From Stutzerimonas chloritidismutans AW-1 (lineage in GTDB: Bacteria; Pseudomonadota; Gammaproteobacteria; Pseudomonadales; Pseudomonadaceae), in contig NZ_AOFQ01000029.1 in the NCBI RefSeq assembly GCF_000495915.1, positions 29,616 to 93,615 of the forward strand: 64,000 nucleotides of DNA. Direction: 5' to 3'. The translations under genes and the position numbers were made by a program. Below the pieces are notes generated by a model. The model searched no databases, was not told the DNA's origin, and saw only the letters and a list, made by a program, of their open reading frames with translations. The number at the start of each line of letters is the position of its first letter. Within the stretch, counting starts at the first letter, position 1. Shown here piece after piece: positions 28,138-36,488 of this stretch.

Positions 28138-30810
28138 TCAGCACCATTGGGGGTAGCGGCGCAGAGCCTCGGTCAGGATGTTGCCGGGGATCGGCTTGTC
28201 GAACAGGTAGCCCTGACCGATATCACAGCGATGACGACGCAGGAATTTCAGCTGCTCCGGTGTTTCGATTCCTTCAGCGACGACCTTCAGGTGCAGCTTG
28301 CGGGCCATGGCGATCACTGCCGAGGTGATCTCCACGTCGTCCTGGTTGCCCGGGATGTCCTTGATAAAGCTGCGATCGATCTTGATCACGTCGATGGGGA
28401 ATTTCTTCAGGTAGCTCAGCGAGGAATACCCCGTGCCGAAGTCGTCCATGGCCAGCGTCAGGCCGAGCGCCTTGAGGCCGATCAGCTGCTGTCGGGTTTC
28501 CTCGGTTGCTTCGAGCAGGAGGCTTTCTGTCAGCTCCAGCTCCAGCTGCGCGGCGGGAAGTTGCTCTTCGAGCAGAATTGCGGCGATCGTGCCAAGCAGA
28601 TCCGGATCCGAGAACTGCTTGGGTGAAAGGTTGATTGCGATCTGGGGCGTGCCAAGGCCTAGCGCTGACAGGGTGACGCCCATCCGGCACGCCTCCCGCG
28701 CGACCCACTTGCCGATCGGGATGATCAGCCCGGTTTCTTCCGCGACGCTGATGAACTGATCCGGGCGGATCATGCCCTTTTCCGGATGGTTCCAGCGCAG
28801 CAGCGCTTCCAGCCCCTGCAGCCGGCCGGTATGCAGGCATAGCTTGGGCTGGTAGAACACTTCCAACTCGTTCTGCAGCAGCGCACGGCGCAGGTTGTTC
28901 TCGACGAACAGCTTGTAGTTGGCTTCGGCATGCAGGGCTTCGGTGAATATCTGCACCTGGTTCTTGCCGTTCGCCTTGGCCTTGTGCAGCGCTTGCCCGG
29001 CATGCTTCATCAGCGTTTCCGGGTCACGCCCGTGCTGGGGCGAGCACGCCAGCCCCAGGGACCCGCTGACGCTGATCAGCTGCTTGTCGACGAATAGCGG
29101 CTTATCGAGGATGCGCAGCACCTGGTCTGCCAGGCGGACGCCTTCGTCCAGTCCCTTGTCATCGAACAGCAGGGCGAACTCGTTGCTGGCAAAGCGTGCC
29201 AGTACGGCCTGCTGGCTGAGTCCGTTGCGCAGTCGCCGGGCAAGGCTGGTGAGCAGCTTGTCGCCGGTCTGGTGGCCGAGGCTGTCGTTGATGCGCTTGA
29301 AGTTGTCGATGTCCACCAGCAACAGGCAGAGCCTGGGCTCGGCCCCGGCGGCAAAGCGCTCCTCGATGCTGCGAATGAAGTACGGGCGATTGCCCAGGTT
29401 GGTCAGGTTGTCGGTGTAGGCCAGGCGCTCGATATGCTGATGCGCCAGTTTGCTGCGGGTGATGTCCTCGTAGATGCCGATGTAGTGGGTCAGCGCGCCT
29501 TCTTCATTGAAGACCTTGGAGATGGAAAGCTGACCCCAGTACGGCTCGAGGTTCTTGCGTCGGGAGCGGAACTCGCCCTGCCAGCTGTTGCTGTGGGCAA
29601 GTACCGAAGAGGTGTCGAACAGCAGCTCGCCGAGGTTTTCCAGAGCCTTCAGATCGGCCAGACGCTGACCGCGTACCTCGGCTGAGGAAAACTGGCTGAT
29701 GACGGTGAATGCCGGATTCACATATTCCACCCGGCCTTCTCGGTCGACCAGGATGAAGGCGCTGGCGCTCTGTTCCACGGCGCGCTGGAACAGGCCGAGC
29801 ATATGGGTTGCGCTGAGCCGCTGCTGATTGGCCAGCACCTGCGCATACTGATCGGCCAGCTCGCCGGCGAAGGCGATCTCGTCGGCCTGCCATGCGCGCG
29901 GTTTGCCTGTGTGTTGCAGGCTGAGAACGCCGATTACCTCCCCACCGACTCGAATGCTGGCGTCCAGGATCGAGCGAACGCCCTGCGGGCGATAGATAAG
30001 CTGGTCAAGTTCGCAGGTGCGGTGATCCTGGGACACGTCCTGCGCATCGACGGCGCGACCGCTCTGCAGCGCCTGCAAGTAGCGGGGAAACGGTGCGAGT
30101 TCCAGGGCTGAGGGCGTTTCGTAATGGTCGCTGTCGAGTCGGTAGCACGACACTGGCTCCAGGCGCGTGCCGTCCAGATGCCAGATTGTCGCGCGGTTCA
30201 GCTCGTACACTTCGCAGGCGGCCTGAGTGATCAGCTGTGCCGCTTCCAGTTCCGGATTGGCGGAGCCGTAGCGATGCCGAGCCAGCCTGACGATCAGGCT
30301 CTGCTGGGTGCGCGAACGCAGCATGTGCTCGATGTGTTCGTCTTGGGCTTGCTGATGTTGCTGCAGCGCCGTGCGCAGTCGGGCGTTCTGCGCCCTGAGA
30401 TCCTGATCCGATTCAGGCTGGCGTCCGGGCATCAGATAGCCCCTGAGCAGCTCGCGACCATACTGCTGGCAAACTTCGCCGAGTTCGGTGATGTCCTGCA
30501 CGCCGTCAGGCGTGTGCAGTCGATAGCTGACTGAATAGTGGCTGCGGCCTGTCAGTTGTTGCTGAATCTCTTCGTGTAGCTGGTGACGGACGCTGGGCTC
30601 CATCAGGCTGGCGTAGGGGGCGTCGACCAGGGAGCAAAGGTCGCCGGCGGAAACACCGAGATAACGCTCGCAAGCGGGGTCGAGAAAAAGCAGTGTCCAG
30701 CTGGACTCGTTCAAGCGCTCGAAACGCAGCATGCCGAGCCGTGAAGGCACTGGCAACTGCGTCACAACCTCGGTCGCCAGACGGCTGGCGGCATCGGTAT
30801 GTATTTTCAT
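28138..30810 (-). CDS. dipA: DipA-like c-di-GMP phosphodiesterase (PAS-GAF-PAS-GGDEF-EAL)
   Basis: An 890-residue cytoplasmic protein. In order: a PAS-like N-terminus, a GAF domain (about 170-330, LITQAACEVYELNRATIWHL), a PAS domain (about 345-465, ASAFILVDREGRVEYVNPAF), a GGDEF domain with degenerate ASNEF in place of GGDEF, and an EAL domain. The EAL part keeps EALLRWNHP, NLSPKQF, ELTES, MDDFGTGYSSL, IKIDRSFI and VAEGIET, so it should hydrolyse c-di-GMP; the GGDEF part should not make it. Architecture, size, ASNEF and gene order (msrA-dipA-aceF) agree with P. aeruginosa DipA (PA5017), needed for biofilm dispersal. Confidence 0.9.
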   Translation of the reverse strand: MKIHTDAASRLATEVVTQLPVPSRLGMLRFERLNESSWTLLFLDPACERYLGVSAGDLCSLVDAPYASLMEPSVRHQLHEEIQQQLTGRSHYSVSYRLHTPDGVQDITELGEVCQQYGRELLRGYLMPGRQPESDQDLRAQNARLRTALQQHQQAQDEHIEHMLRSRTQQSLIVRLARHRYGSANPELEAAQLITQAACEVYELNRATIWHLDGTRLEPVSCYRLDSDHYETPSALELAPFPRYLQALQSGRAVDAQDVSQDHRTCELDQLIYRPQGVRSILDASIRVGGEVIGVLSLQHTGKPRAWQADEIAFAGELADQYAQVLANQQRLSATHMLGLFQRAVEQSASAFILVDREGRVEYVNPAFTVISQFSSAEVRGQRLADLKALENLGELLFDTSSVLAHSNSWQGEFRSRRKNLEPYWGQLSISKVFNEEGALTHYIGIYEDITRSKLAHQHIERLAYTDNLTNLGNRPYFIRSIEERFAAGAEPRLCLLLVDIDNFKRINDSLGHQTGDKLLTSLARRLRNGLSQQAVLARFASNEFALLFDDKGLDEGVRLADQVLRILDKPLFVDKQLISVSGSLGLACSPQHGRDPETLMKHAGQALHKAKANGKNQVQIFTEALHAEANYKLFVENNLRRALLQNELEVFYQPKLCLHTGRLQGLEALLRWNHPEKGMIRPDQFISVAEETGLIIPIGKWVAREACRMGVTLSALGLGTPQIAINLSPKQFSDPDLLGTIAAILLEEQLPAAQLELELTESLLLEATEETRQQLIGLKALGLTLAMDDFGTGYSSLSYLKKFPIDVIKIDRSFIKDIPGNQDDVEITSAVIAMARKLHLKVVAEGIETPEQLKFLRRHRCDIGQGYLFDKPIPGNILTEALRRYPQWC

Positions 30811-30920
30811 CGAGCGGTTGGCTTCCAGTATGCTCCACGGAGTCGGGCTGGCCTGTGCTCCAGGCGCCGTTCCAGCGAAGGACGATGGCTAAATAATATT
30901 AATTTCGGCAAGGGTGCATC

Positions 30921-31448
30921 ATGCGACAGGGACTGACAAGTCGGCTTGCAAAGTTAGTGATGGTCTCGGTTCTCTGCGTGATCGGAACACCTCTGATCGC
31001 GAGTGAAGTGGTGGAGTTCGGCTCGGATGAGTCGGCTCGCTATCTCACTGAATTGAAAAAGCTTTATCTCACCAGCAGTGATCGCGAAGCGCTGCTCGCG
31101 CATAGTAACGGATTGCTCGATACCTACGCATTGCGAGCGGGTTATCAGGTTGGTCAGGCCAATCCGCAGGACTTTCTCTACGAGCTGAGCGTGGCCACTC
31201 CTGGCGAGTTGCGCATACGCGAGGAAGTCCGCAGCAGCAGCGGCGGTGTTGCCGTACGCAACCGCAGTCTGTCGGTATTCGGGCTTGATCCCTACCTGCA
31301 ATATCAGTGTCCTGCGCAAGGGTTCAGTTGTTCGATCAGCAGCCCCATCGACGGCCTGCCCTTGCTGGTCATTCTGCGCGACCCCCAGGGTGCCGAAGAG
31401 CTGGCCAAGGCACTGTCTTTTCTGATTCGTAATCTGCAGAAGGGTTGA
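30921..31448 (+). CDS. Secreted protein of unknown function
   Basis: A 175-residue protein with a signal peptide (KLVMVSVLCVIGTPLIASE, likely cleaved near residue 27), so probably periplasmic. The mature part has one Cys pair (YQCPAQGFSCSI) that could form a disulfide. The end, GLPLLVILRDPQGAEELAKALSFLIRNLQ, looks like a globular alpha/beta tail. I do not recognise a family. It is divergent from dipA, sharing a 110-base AT-richer promoter region (TAAATAATATTAATTT near 30890), and convergent with aceF across a two-way terminator. Confidence 0.7.
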   Translation: MRQGLTSRLAKLVMVSVLCVIGTPLIASEVVEFGSDESARYLTELKKLYLTSSDREALLAHSNGLLDTYALRAGYQVGQANPQDFLYELSVATPGELRIREEVRSSSGGVAVRNRSLSVFGLDPYLQYQCPAQGFSCSISSPIDGLPLLVILRDPQGAEELAKALSFLIRNLQKG

Positions 31449-31483
31449 CGCAGCAGTTGGTGCGCGTGATCCCTGCACAATAG

Positions 31484-31520
31484 AAAACGCCGCATCTTCT
31501 TCAGAGGATGCGGCGTTTTT
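31484..31520. terminator. Bidirectional terminator between the secreted-protein gene and aceF
   Basis: AAAACGCCGCATC and GATGCGGCGTTTT form a 13-bp stem around a short loop, with a T-tract on one strand and an A-tract on the other. The convergent genes end 36 bases before it and 16 bases after it. Confidence 0.93.
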
Positions 31521-31535
31521 CGTTTGGCTCAGCCG

Positions 31536-33549
31536 TTACAGCAGCAGGGTGCGGATATCCGCCAGCAGCTCCGACAGCCGTTTGGTGAAGCGTGCGGCAG
31601 CAGCCCCGTTGATTACACGGTGATCGTAGGACAGCGAGAGCGGCAACATCAGGCGCGGCTCGAATGCCTTGCCGTCCCAGACTGGCTGCATCGTCGCCTT
31701 GGATACCCCGAGAATCGCCACTTCCGGCGCGTTGACGATCGGCGTGAAGCCGGTGCCGCCAATGTGGCCAAGGCTGGAAATGGTGAAGCAGGCACCCTGC
31801 ATGGCGTCAGGCGAGAGCTTCTTGCTGCGCGCTTTCTCCGCCAGCTCGGCCGCTTCGCCAGCCAACTGCAGCAAACTCTTCTGATCCACGTTCTTGATCA
31901 CCGGGACCATCAGGCCATCCGGCGTATCCACGGCGAAGCCGATGTGCACATACTTCTTGCGGATCAGTGCCTTGCCGCTTGGCGCCAGCGAGCTGTTGAA
32001 GTCCGGCAGCTCCTTGAGCAGGTGCGCACACGCCTTGAGCAACAACGGCAGCACGGTGAGCTTGACGCCGGCCTTCTCGGCGGCAGCCTTCTGGGAGACG
32101 CGGAAAGCCTCCAGTTCGGTGATGTCGGCCGATTCGAACTGGGTCACGTGCGGTACGTTCAGCCAGCTGCGGTGCAGGTTGGCTGCGCCGATCTGCATCA
32201 GGCGCGACATCGCGACTTCTTCGACTTCGCCGAACTTGCTGAAGTCCACGGCCGGGATCGGCGGAATGCCGGCACCACCCGAGGCACCTTCGGCCGGAGC
32301 CTGCTTGGCCTTGTGCAGCATGTTCTTGACGTAGGCCTGGACATCTTCCTTGAGAATCCGGCCCTTGGGACCGGTGGCCGGAACATCGGCCAGGTCGACG
32401 CCGTACTCGCGCGCGGTCATGCGAACCGCCGGCCCGGCGTGAACCTTGGTGCCGGCCTTGCTCGGACCGCTGACGGCCGGAGCCGGCGTCGCCGCGGCCT
32501 TCGCCTCCGGTACGCCCTGCTTGTTCGGTGCGACGGCCTGCTGCTGGGAAACGGCCTCCTGCGGCCTGCTCTCGGCCTTTTTCGCTGGCGCCGAGCCCTG
32601 GACCTTGAGGGTCAGGATCAGGTCGCCGGTCTTGGCATCGTCACCCACCTTGATCGACAGCGACTCCACCACGCCCGCCTTGGGCGCCGGAATTTCCATG
32701 CTGGCCTTGTCGGATTCCAAGGTGATCAGCGACTGGTCCGCCTCGACGCTGTCGCCAGCCTTGATCATGACTTCGATGACCTTGGCGCTGCCGCTGGAAC
32801 CGATGTCCGGAATACGAACCTCCTCCACGGACTCGCCTGCAGTTTCGGCCGGTGCTTCTGCGGCCTGCTCGGTCAGTTTCTCCTTGGCCGGGCTTTGTGC
32901 CTGGCTGGTCGGAGCACTGGCCGCTCCCGGCTTGCTCGAGGCGGTACCCTTGAGGATCAGGATCAGATCGCCGGTACCGACTTCGTCGCCCACCTTGACC
33001 GAAATGCTCTCGACTACGCCAGCGGCTGGAGAGGGGATCTCCATGCTGGCCTTGTCGGACTCGAGAGTGATCAGCGGTTGCTCGGCGGCGATGGTATCGC
33101 CGGCCTTCACTGATATCTCGATCACGCTGGCCTTGCCGGAGGAGCCGATGTCCGGAACCTTGATTTCCTGCGACTCGCCTTCCTCGGCGGAGGCCGAAGA
33201 ATTGTCATCTCCCGGAGGCGTAGGTGCTTCGGCTTCATCAGTCGGGCCGCCAGTGCTGGCAGCGGCAGGCTCGGCCGCGGCTTTCGCCCGGCGCCGGCGC
33301 TTCGCTGTCAGTTCCTTCTTCGCTTTCCAGCTCAAGTAGCTCGTCACCTTCTTTCAGGCGGTCGCCGAGCTTGACCTTCAAGGCCTTCACGACGCCAGCC
33401 TTGGGTGCCGGGATTTCCATGCTGGCCTTGTCGGACTCCAGCGTCAGGATGCTCTGGTCCGCTTCGATACGGTCGCCGACCTTGACGAACAACTCGATTA
33501 CTTCACCCTCACCGCTGCCGATGTCGGGTACGCGTATGGTTTCACTCAC
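31536..33549 (-). CDS. aceF: Dihydrolipoyl acetyltransferase (PDH E2), three lipoyl domains, frameshifted
   Basis: E2 of pyruvate dehydrogenase moves the acetyl group to CoA. The GTG at 33549 ([17 protein letters not shown]) follows AGGAGA. Lipoyl domain 1 ends near 33325; domains 2 and 3 are in a second frame (31536-33347), each with the lipoylated lysine in [11 protein letters not shown]. Then come the E1/E3-binding region ([17 protein letters not shown]) and the catalytic domain ending [17 protein letters not shown] with the active-site His. The frames meet at 33287-33289, where a run of three C (GGG on the coding strand) replaces an expected two. As read, translation stops after about 110 residues. 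A downstream start would still give a two-lipoyl E2 like that of P. aeruginosa. A sequencing or assembly error is possible because the gene is normally important. Confidence 0.9.
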
Positions 33550-33576
33550 AATAGGTTCTCCTGTGCGCACGCAGCA

Positions 33577-36222
33577 TCAGCAATCCAGCGGATTGCGCTT
33601 CTCGGGGTCGATACCGAACTCGGTGATGGCATTGGCCACCACGGTGCGTTCGATGGCGCCGCGATCGGCGAGTGCCTGCAGTGCCGCGACGGCAACCCAG
33701 CGGCGGTCGACTTCGAAGAAGTCACGCAGCTTGGCGCGCGAGTCGCTGCGGCCGAAGCCGTCAGTGCCGAGCACCTGGTATTCGCGCGACGGAACCCACT
33801 GACGGATCTGATCGGCGAACAGCTTCATGTAGTCGGTCGAGGCCACTACCGGGCCTTCGCGGCCTTCCAGACACTGCTCGACATAGCTCTTGCGCGGCTC
33901 CTCGGTCGGGTGCAGACGGTTCCAGCGGTCGACCGCCAGGCCATCGCGACGCAGCTCGTTGAAGCTGGTTACGCTCCAGACGTCGGAGCCGACGCCCATC
34001 TTGGCGAGGATATCCACCGCAGCACGCACTTCACGCAGGATGGTGCCGGAACCCAGCAGCTGTACGCGGTGCTTGAAGTCGCCCTTGGCTTCCTCGAGCA
34101 GGTACATGCCCTTGATGATGCCGTCCTCGACACCCTGCGGCATGGCCGGCTGCTGGTAGTTCTCGTTCATCACGGTGATGTAGTAGTAGACGCTCTTCTG
34201 CAGCTCCATCATCTCGTGCATGCCGTGATGCATGATTACCGCCAGCTCATAGCCGTAGGTGGGGTCATAGCTGCGGCAGTTGGGGATGGTGCTGGCGAGG
34301 ATGTGGCTATGGCCGTCCTCGTGTTGCAGGCCTTCGCCGTTCAGCGTGGTACGCCCGGAGGTGCCGCCTAGCAGGAAACCGCGAGTCTGGGCATCGCCGG
34401 CCGCCCAGGCCAGGTCGCCGATGCGCTGGAAGCCGAACATCGAATAGAAGATGTAGACCGGCAGCATCGGCTGGTTGTAGTTGCTGTAGGCGGTACCCGC
34501 CGCGATGAACGAGGAGAAGGCGCCGGCTTCGTTCAGGCCTTCCTGCAGGATTTGACCATCCTTCTCTTCGCGGTAATACATCACCTGGTCGCGGTCGACC
34601 GGCTCGTACAGCTGCCCTACCGGGGAATAAATACCCAGCTGACGGAACATGCCTTCCATGCCGAAGGTGCGCGCCTCGTCGGCGAGGATCGGCACGATGC
34701 GCTTGCCCAGATCCTTGTCCTTCACCAGCTGCGAGAGAATCCGGCCGAAGGCCATAGTGGTGGAGATCTCGCGATCACCGGAACCGTCGAGCACTGCTTT
34801 GAGGGTGTCCAGCGGCGGCGTCGGGATGCTGAAACTCTTCGGCCGGCGCTGCGGCAGCGAGCCACCGAGTTTCTCGCGGCACCTGCGCAGGTAGCGCATC
34901 TCAGCGCTGTCTTCGGCCGGACGGTAGAACGGCAGTTCTTCGAGCTGCGAATCGTTGACCGGGATGTCGAAGCGGTCGCGGAATTTCTTCAGGCTGTCGA
35001 TATCGACTTTCTTGGTGTTGTGGGCGATGTTCTTCGCCTCTCCGGCACCGGTGCCGTAGCCCTTGATGGTCTTGGCCAGGATGACTGTCGGCTGGCCCTT
35101 GTGGTTGACCGCCTGGTGGTAGGCCGCATAGACCTTGTACGGATCGTGGCCGCCGCGGTTGAGCTTCCAGACTTCCTCGTCGGACATGCTCTCGACACGC
35201 TTGAGCAGCTCAGGGTCAGCACCGAAGAAATGCTTGCGCACATAGGCGCCGTCTTTGGCCTTGTAGTTCTGGTATTCGCCGTCGATGGCTTCGTCCATGC
35301 GGCGCTGCATGCGGCCGTCTTCGTCGGCGGCGAACAGTGGGTCCCACAGGCGGCCCCAGACGACCTTGTTGACGTTCCAGTTGGCGCCTTTGAATACGCC
35401 TTCCAGCTCCTGGATGATCTTGCTGTTGCCGCGTACCGGGCCGTCCAGACGCTGCAGGTTGCAGTTGATGACGAACACCAGGTTGTCGAGATTCTCACGG
35501 CCGGCCAGGGAAATGGCGCCGAGGGTTTCCGGCTCGTCGCACTCGCCGTCACCGATGAAGCACCAGACGCGCTGCTTGCCTTTCGGAATGAAGCCGCGGT
35601 TTTCCAGGTACTTCATGAAGCGCGCCTGGTAGATCGCGGTGATCGGGCCGAGGCCCATGGACACGGTCGGGAACTGCCAGAAGTCCGGCATCAGGTGCGG
35701 GTGCGGGTAGCTCGACAGGCCCTTGCCATCGACTTCCTGGCGGAAGTTGAGCATCTGGTCTTCGCTCAGGCGGCCTTCGAGAAAGGCGCGGGCGTAAATG
35801 CCAGGGGAGGCATGCCCCTGATAGTAGATCAGGTCGCCGCCGTGCTCTTCCGTTGGGGCCTGGAAGAAATAGTTGAAACCGATGTCGTAGAGGGTCGCGC
35901 TGGAAGCGAAGGTGGAGATGTGCCCACCCAGATCCGGATCCTTGAGGTTGGCGCGCATCACCATGGCCAGTGCGTTCCAGCGAACCAGAGAGCGAATGCG
36001 GCGCTCCATGAACAGGTCGCCAGGCATCTTGGCTTCACGGGTAACGGGGATGGTGTTGCGGTACGGCGTGGTGATGCCGTAGGGCAGGGGGGTGCCGCTA
36101 CGTGTGGCCAGTTCACCCATCCGGGTCATCAGGTAGTGAGCGCGGTCTTCACCCTCGCGGTCGAGGACGGACTCGAGGGCGTCCAGCCATTCCTGGGTTT
36201 CGACGGGATCGAGATCTTGCAT
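33577..36222 (-). CDS. aceE: Pyruvate dehydrogenase E1 component
   Basis: An 881-residue homodimeric-type E1 that decarboxylates pyruvate with thiamine diphosphate and passes acetyl to the E2 lipoyl domains. It begins MQDLDPVETQEWLDALESV at 36222, preferred over an ATG at 36234 because GGAG lies six bases ahead and the conserved N-terminus starts there. The ThDP/Mg site is in WCFIGDGECDEPE...NLVFVINCNLQRLDGPV. Length fits P. aeruginosa AceE (882). aceF starts 27 bases downstream. Two 15-bp dyads lie 113-178 bases ahead of it. Confidence 0.97.
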   Translation of the reverse strand: MQDLDPVETQEWLDALESVLDREGEDRAHYLMTRMGELATRSGTPLPYGITTPYRNTIPVTREAKMPGDLFMERRIRSLVRWNALAMVMRANLKDPDLGGHISTFASSATLYDIGFNYFFQAPTEEHGGDLIYYQGHASPGIYARAFLEGRLSEDQMLNFRQEVDGKGLSSYPHPHLMPDFWQFPTVSMGLGPITAIYQARFMKYLENRGFIPKGKQRVWCFIGDGECDEPETLGAISLAGRENLDNLVFVINCNLQRLDGPVRGNSKIIQELEGVFKGANWNVNKVVWGRLWDPLFAADEDGRMQRRMDEAIDGEYQNYKAKDGAYVRKHFFGADPELLKRVESMSDEEVWKLNRGGHDPYKVYAAYHQAVNHKGQPTVILAKTIKGYGTGAGEAKNIAHNTKKVDIDSLKKFRDRFDIPVNDSQLEELPFYRPAEDSAEMRYLRRCREKLGGSLPQRRPKSFSIPTPPLDTLKAVLDGSGDREISTTMAFGRILSQLVKDKDLGKRIVPILADEARTFGMEGMFRQLGIYSPVGQLYEPVDRDQVMYYREEKDGQILQEGLNEAGAFSSFIAAGTAYSNYNQPMLPVYIFYSMFGFQRIGDLAWAAGDAQTRGFLLGGTSGRTTLNGEGLQHEDGHSHILASTIPNCRSYDPTYGYELAVIMHHGMHEMMELQKSVYYYITVMNENYQQPAMPQGVEDGIIKGMYLLEEAKGDFKHRVQLLGSGTILREVRAAVDILAKMGVGSDVWSVTSFNELRRDGLAVDRWNRLHPTEEPRKSYVEQCLEGREGPVVASTDYMKLFADQIRQWVPSREYQVLGTDGFGRSDSRAKLRDFFEVDRRWVAVAALQALADRGAIERTVVANAITEFGIDPEKRNPLDC

Positions 36223-36334
36223 GGCTTGCTCCATGGCGGAAAGGCTTCCAGAATCGGTTGCCTGTTCGCGACCGGCTTTGTGGGCCGGTGCGTGTAATGT
36301 TCTTGGACGAGTGCCGGGGGTAGGACCGGGCGTC

Positions 36335-36400
36335 TGTAGTTTTACTACAAAATGACGTCGGGATCAGCCCCCTGAAATACTCTTTAGTAGTAAAACTACA
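36335..36400. promoter_or_regulatory. Two RccR-type dyads upstream of aceE
   Basis: TGTAGT-ttt-ACTACA (36335-36349) is a perfect dyad. AGTAGT-aaa-ACTACA (36386-36400) is the same site with one mismatch. Their centres are 51 bp apart, close to five helical turns, so two dimers would bind one DNA face. As I recall, TGTAGT-N3-ACTACA is the binding motif of RccR, an RpiR-type, KDPG-responsive regulator of central carbon genes including aceE in Pseudomonas. The site assignment is from memory; the dyads themselves are directly visible. Confidence 0.75.
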
Positions 36401-36488
36401 GATCAGCGGCGCTGGCATTTTCCTGAGAAAGGCATCTGCGAGGCTCTGAATCGCGCGGTTTCACTGTGTTGCTGTGAAGGAAACCTCA

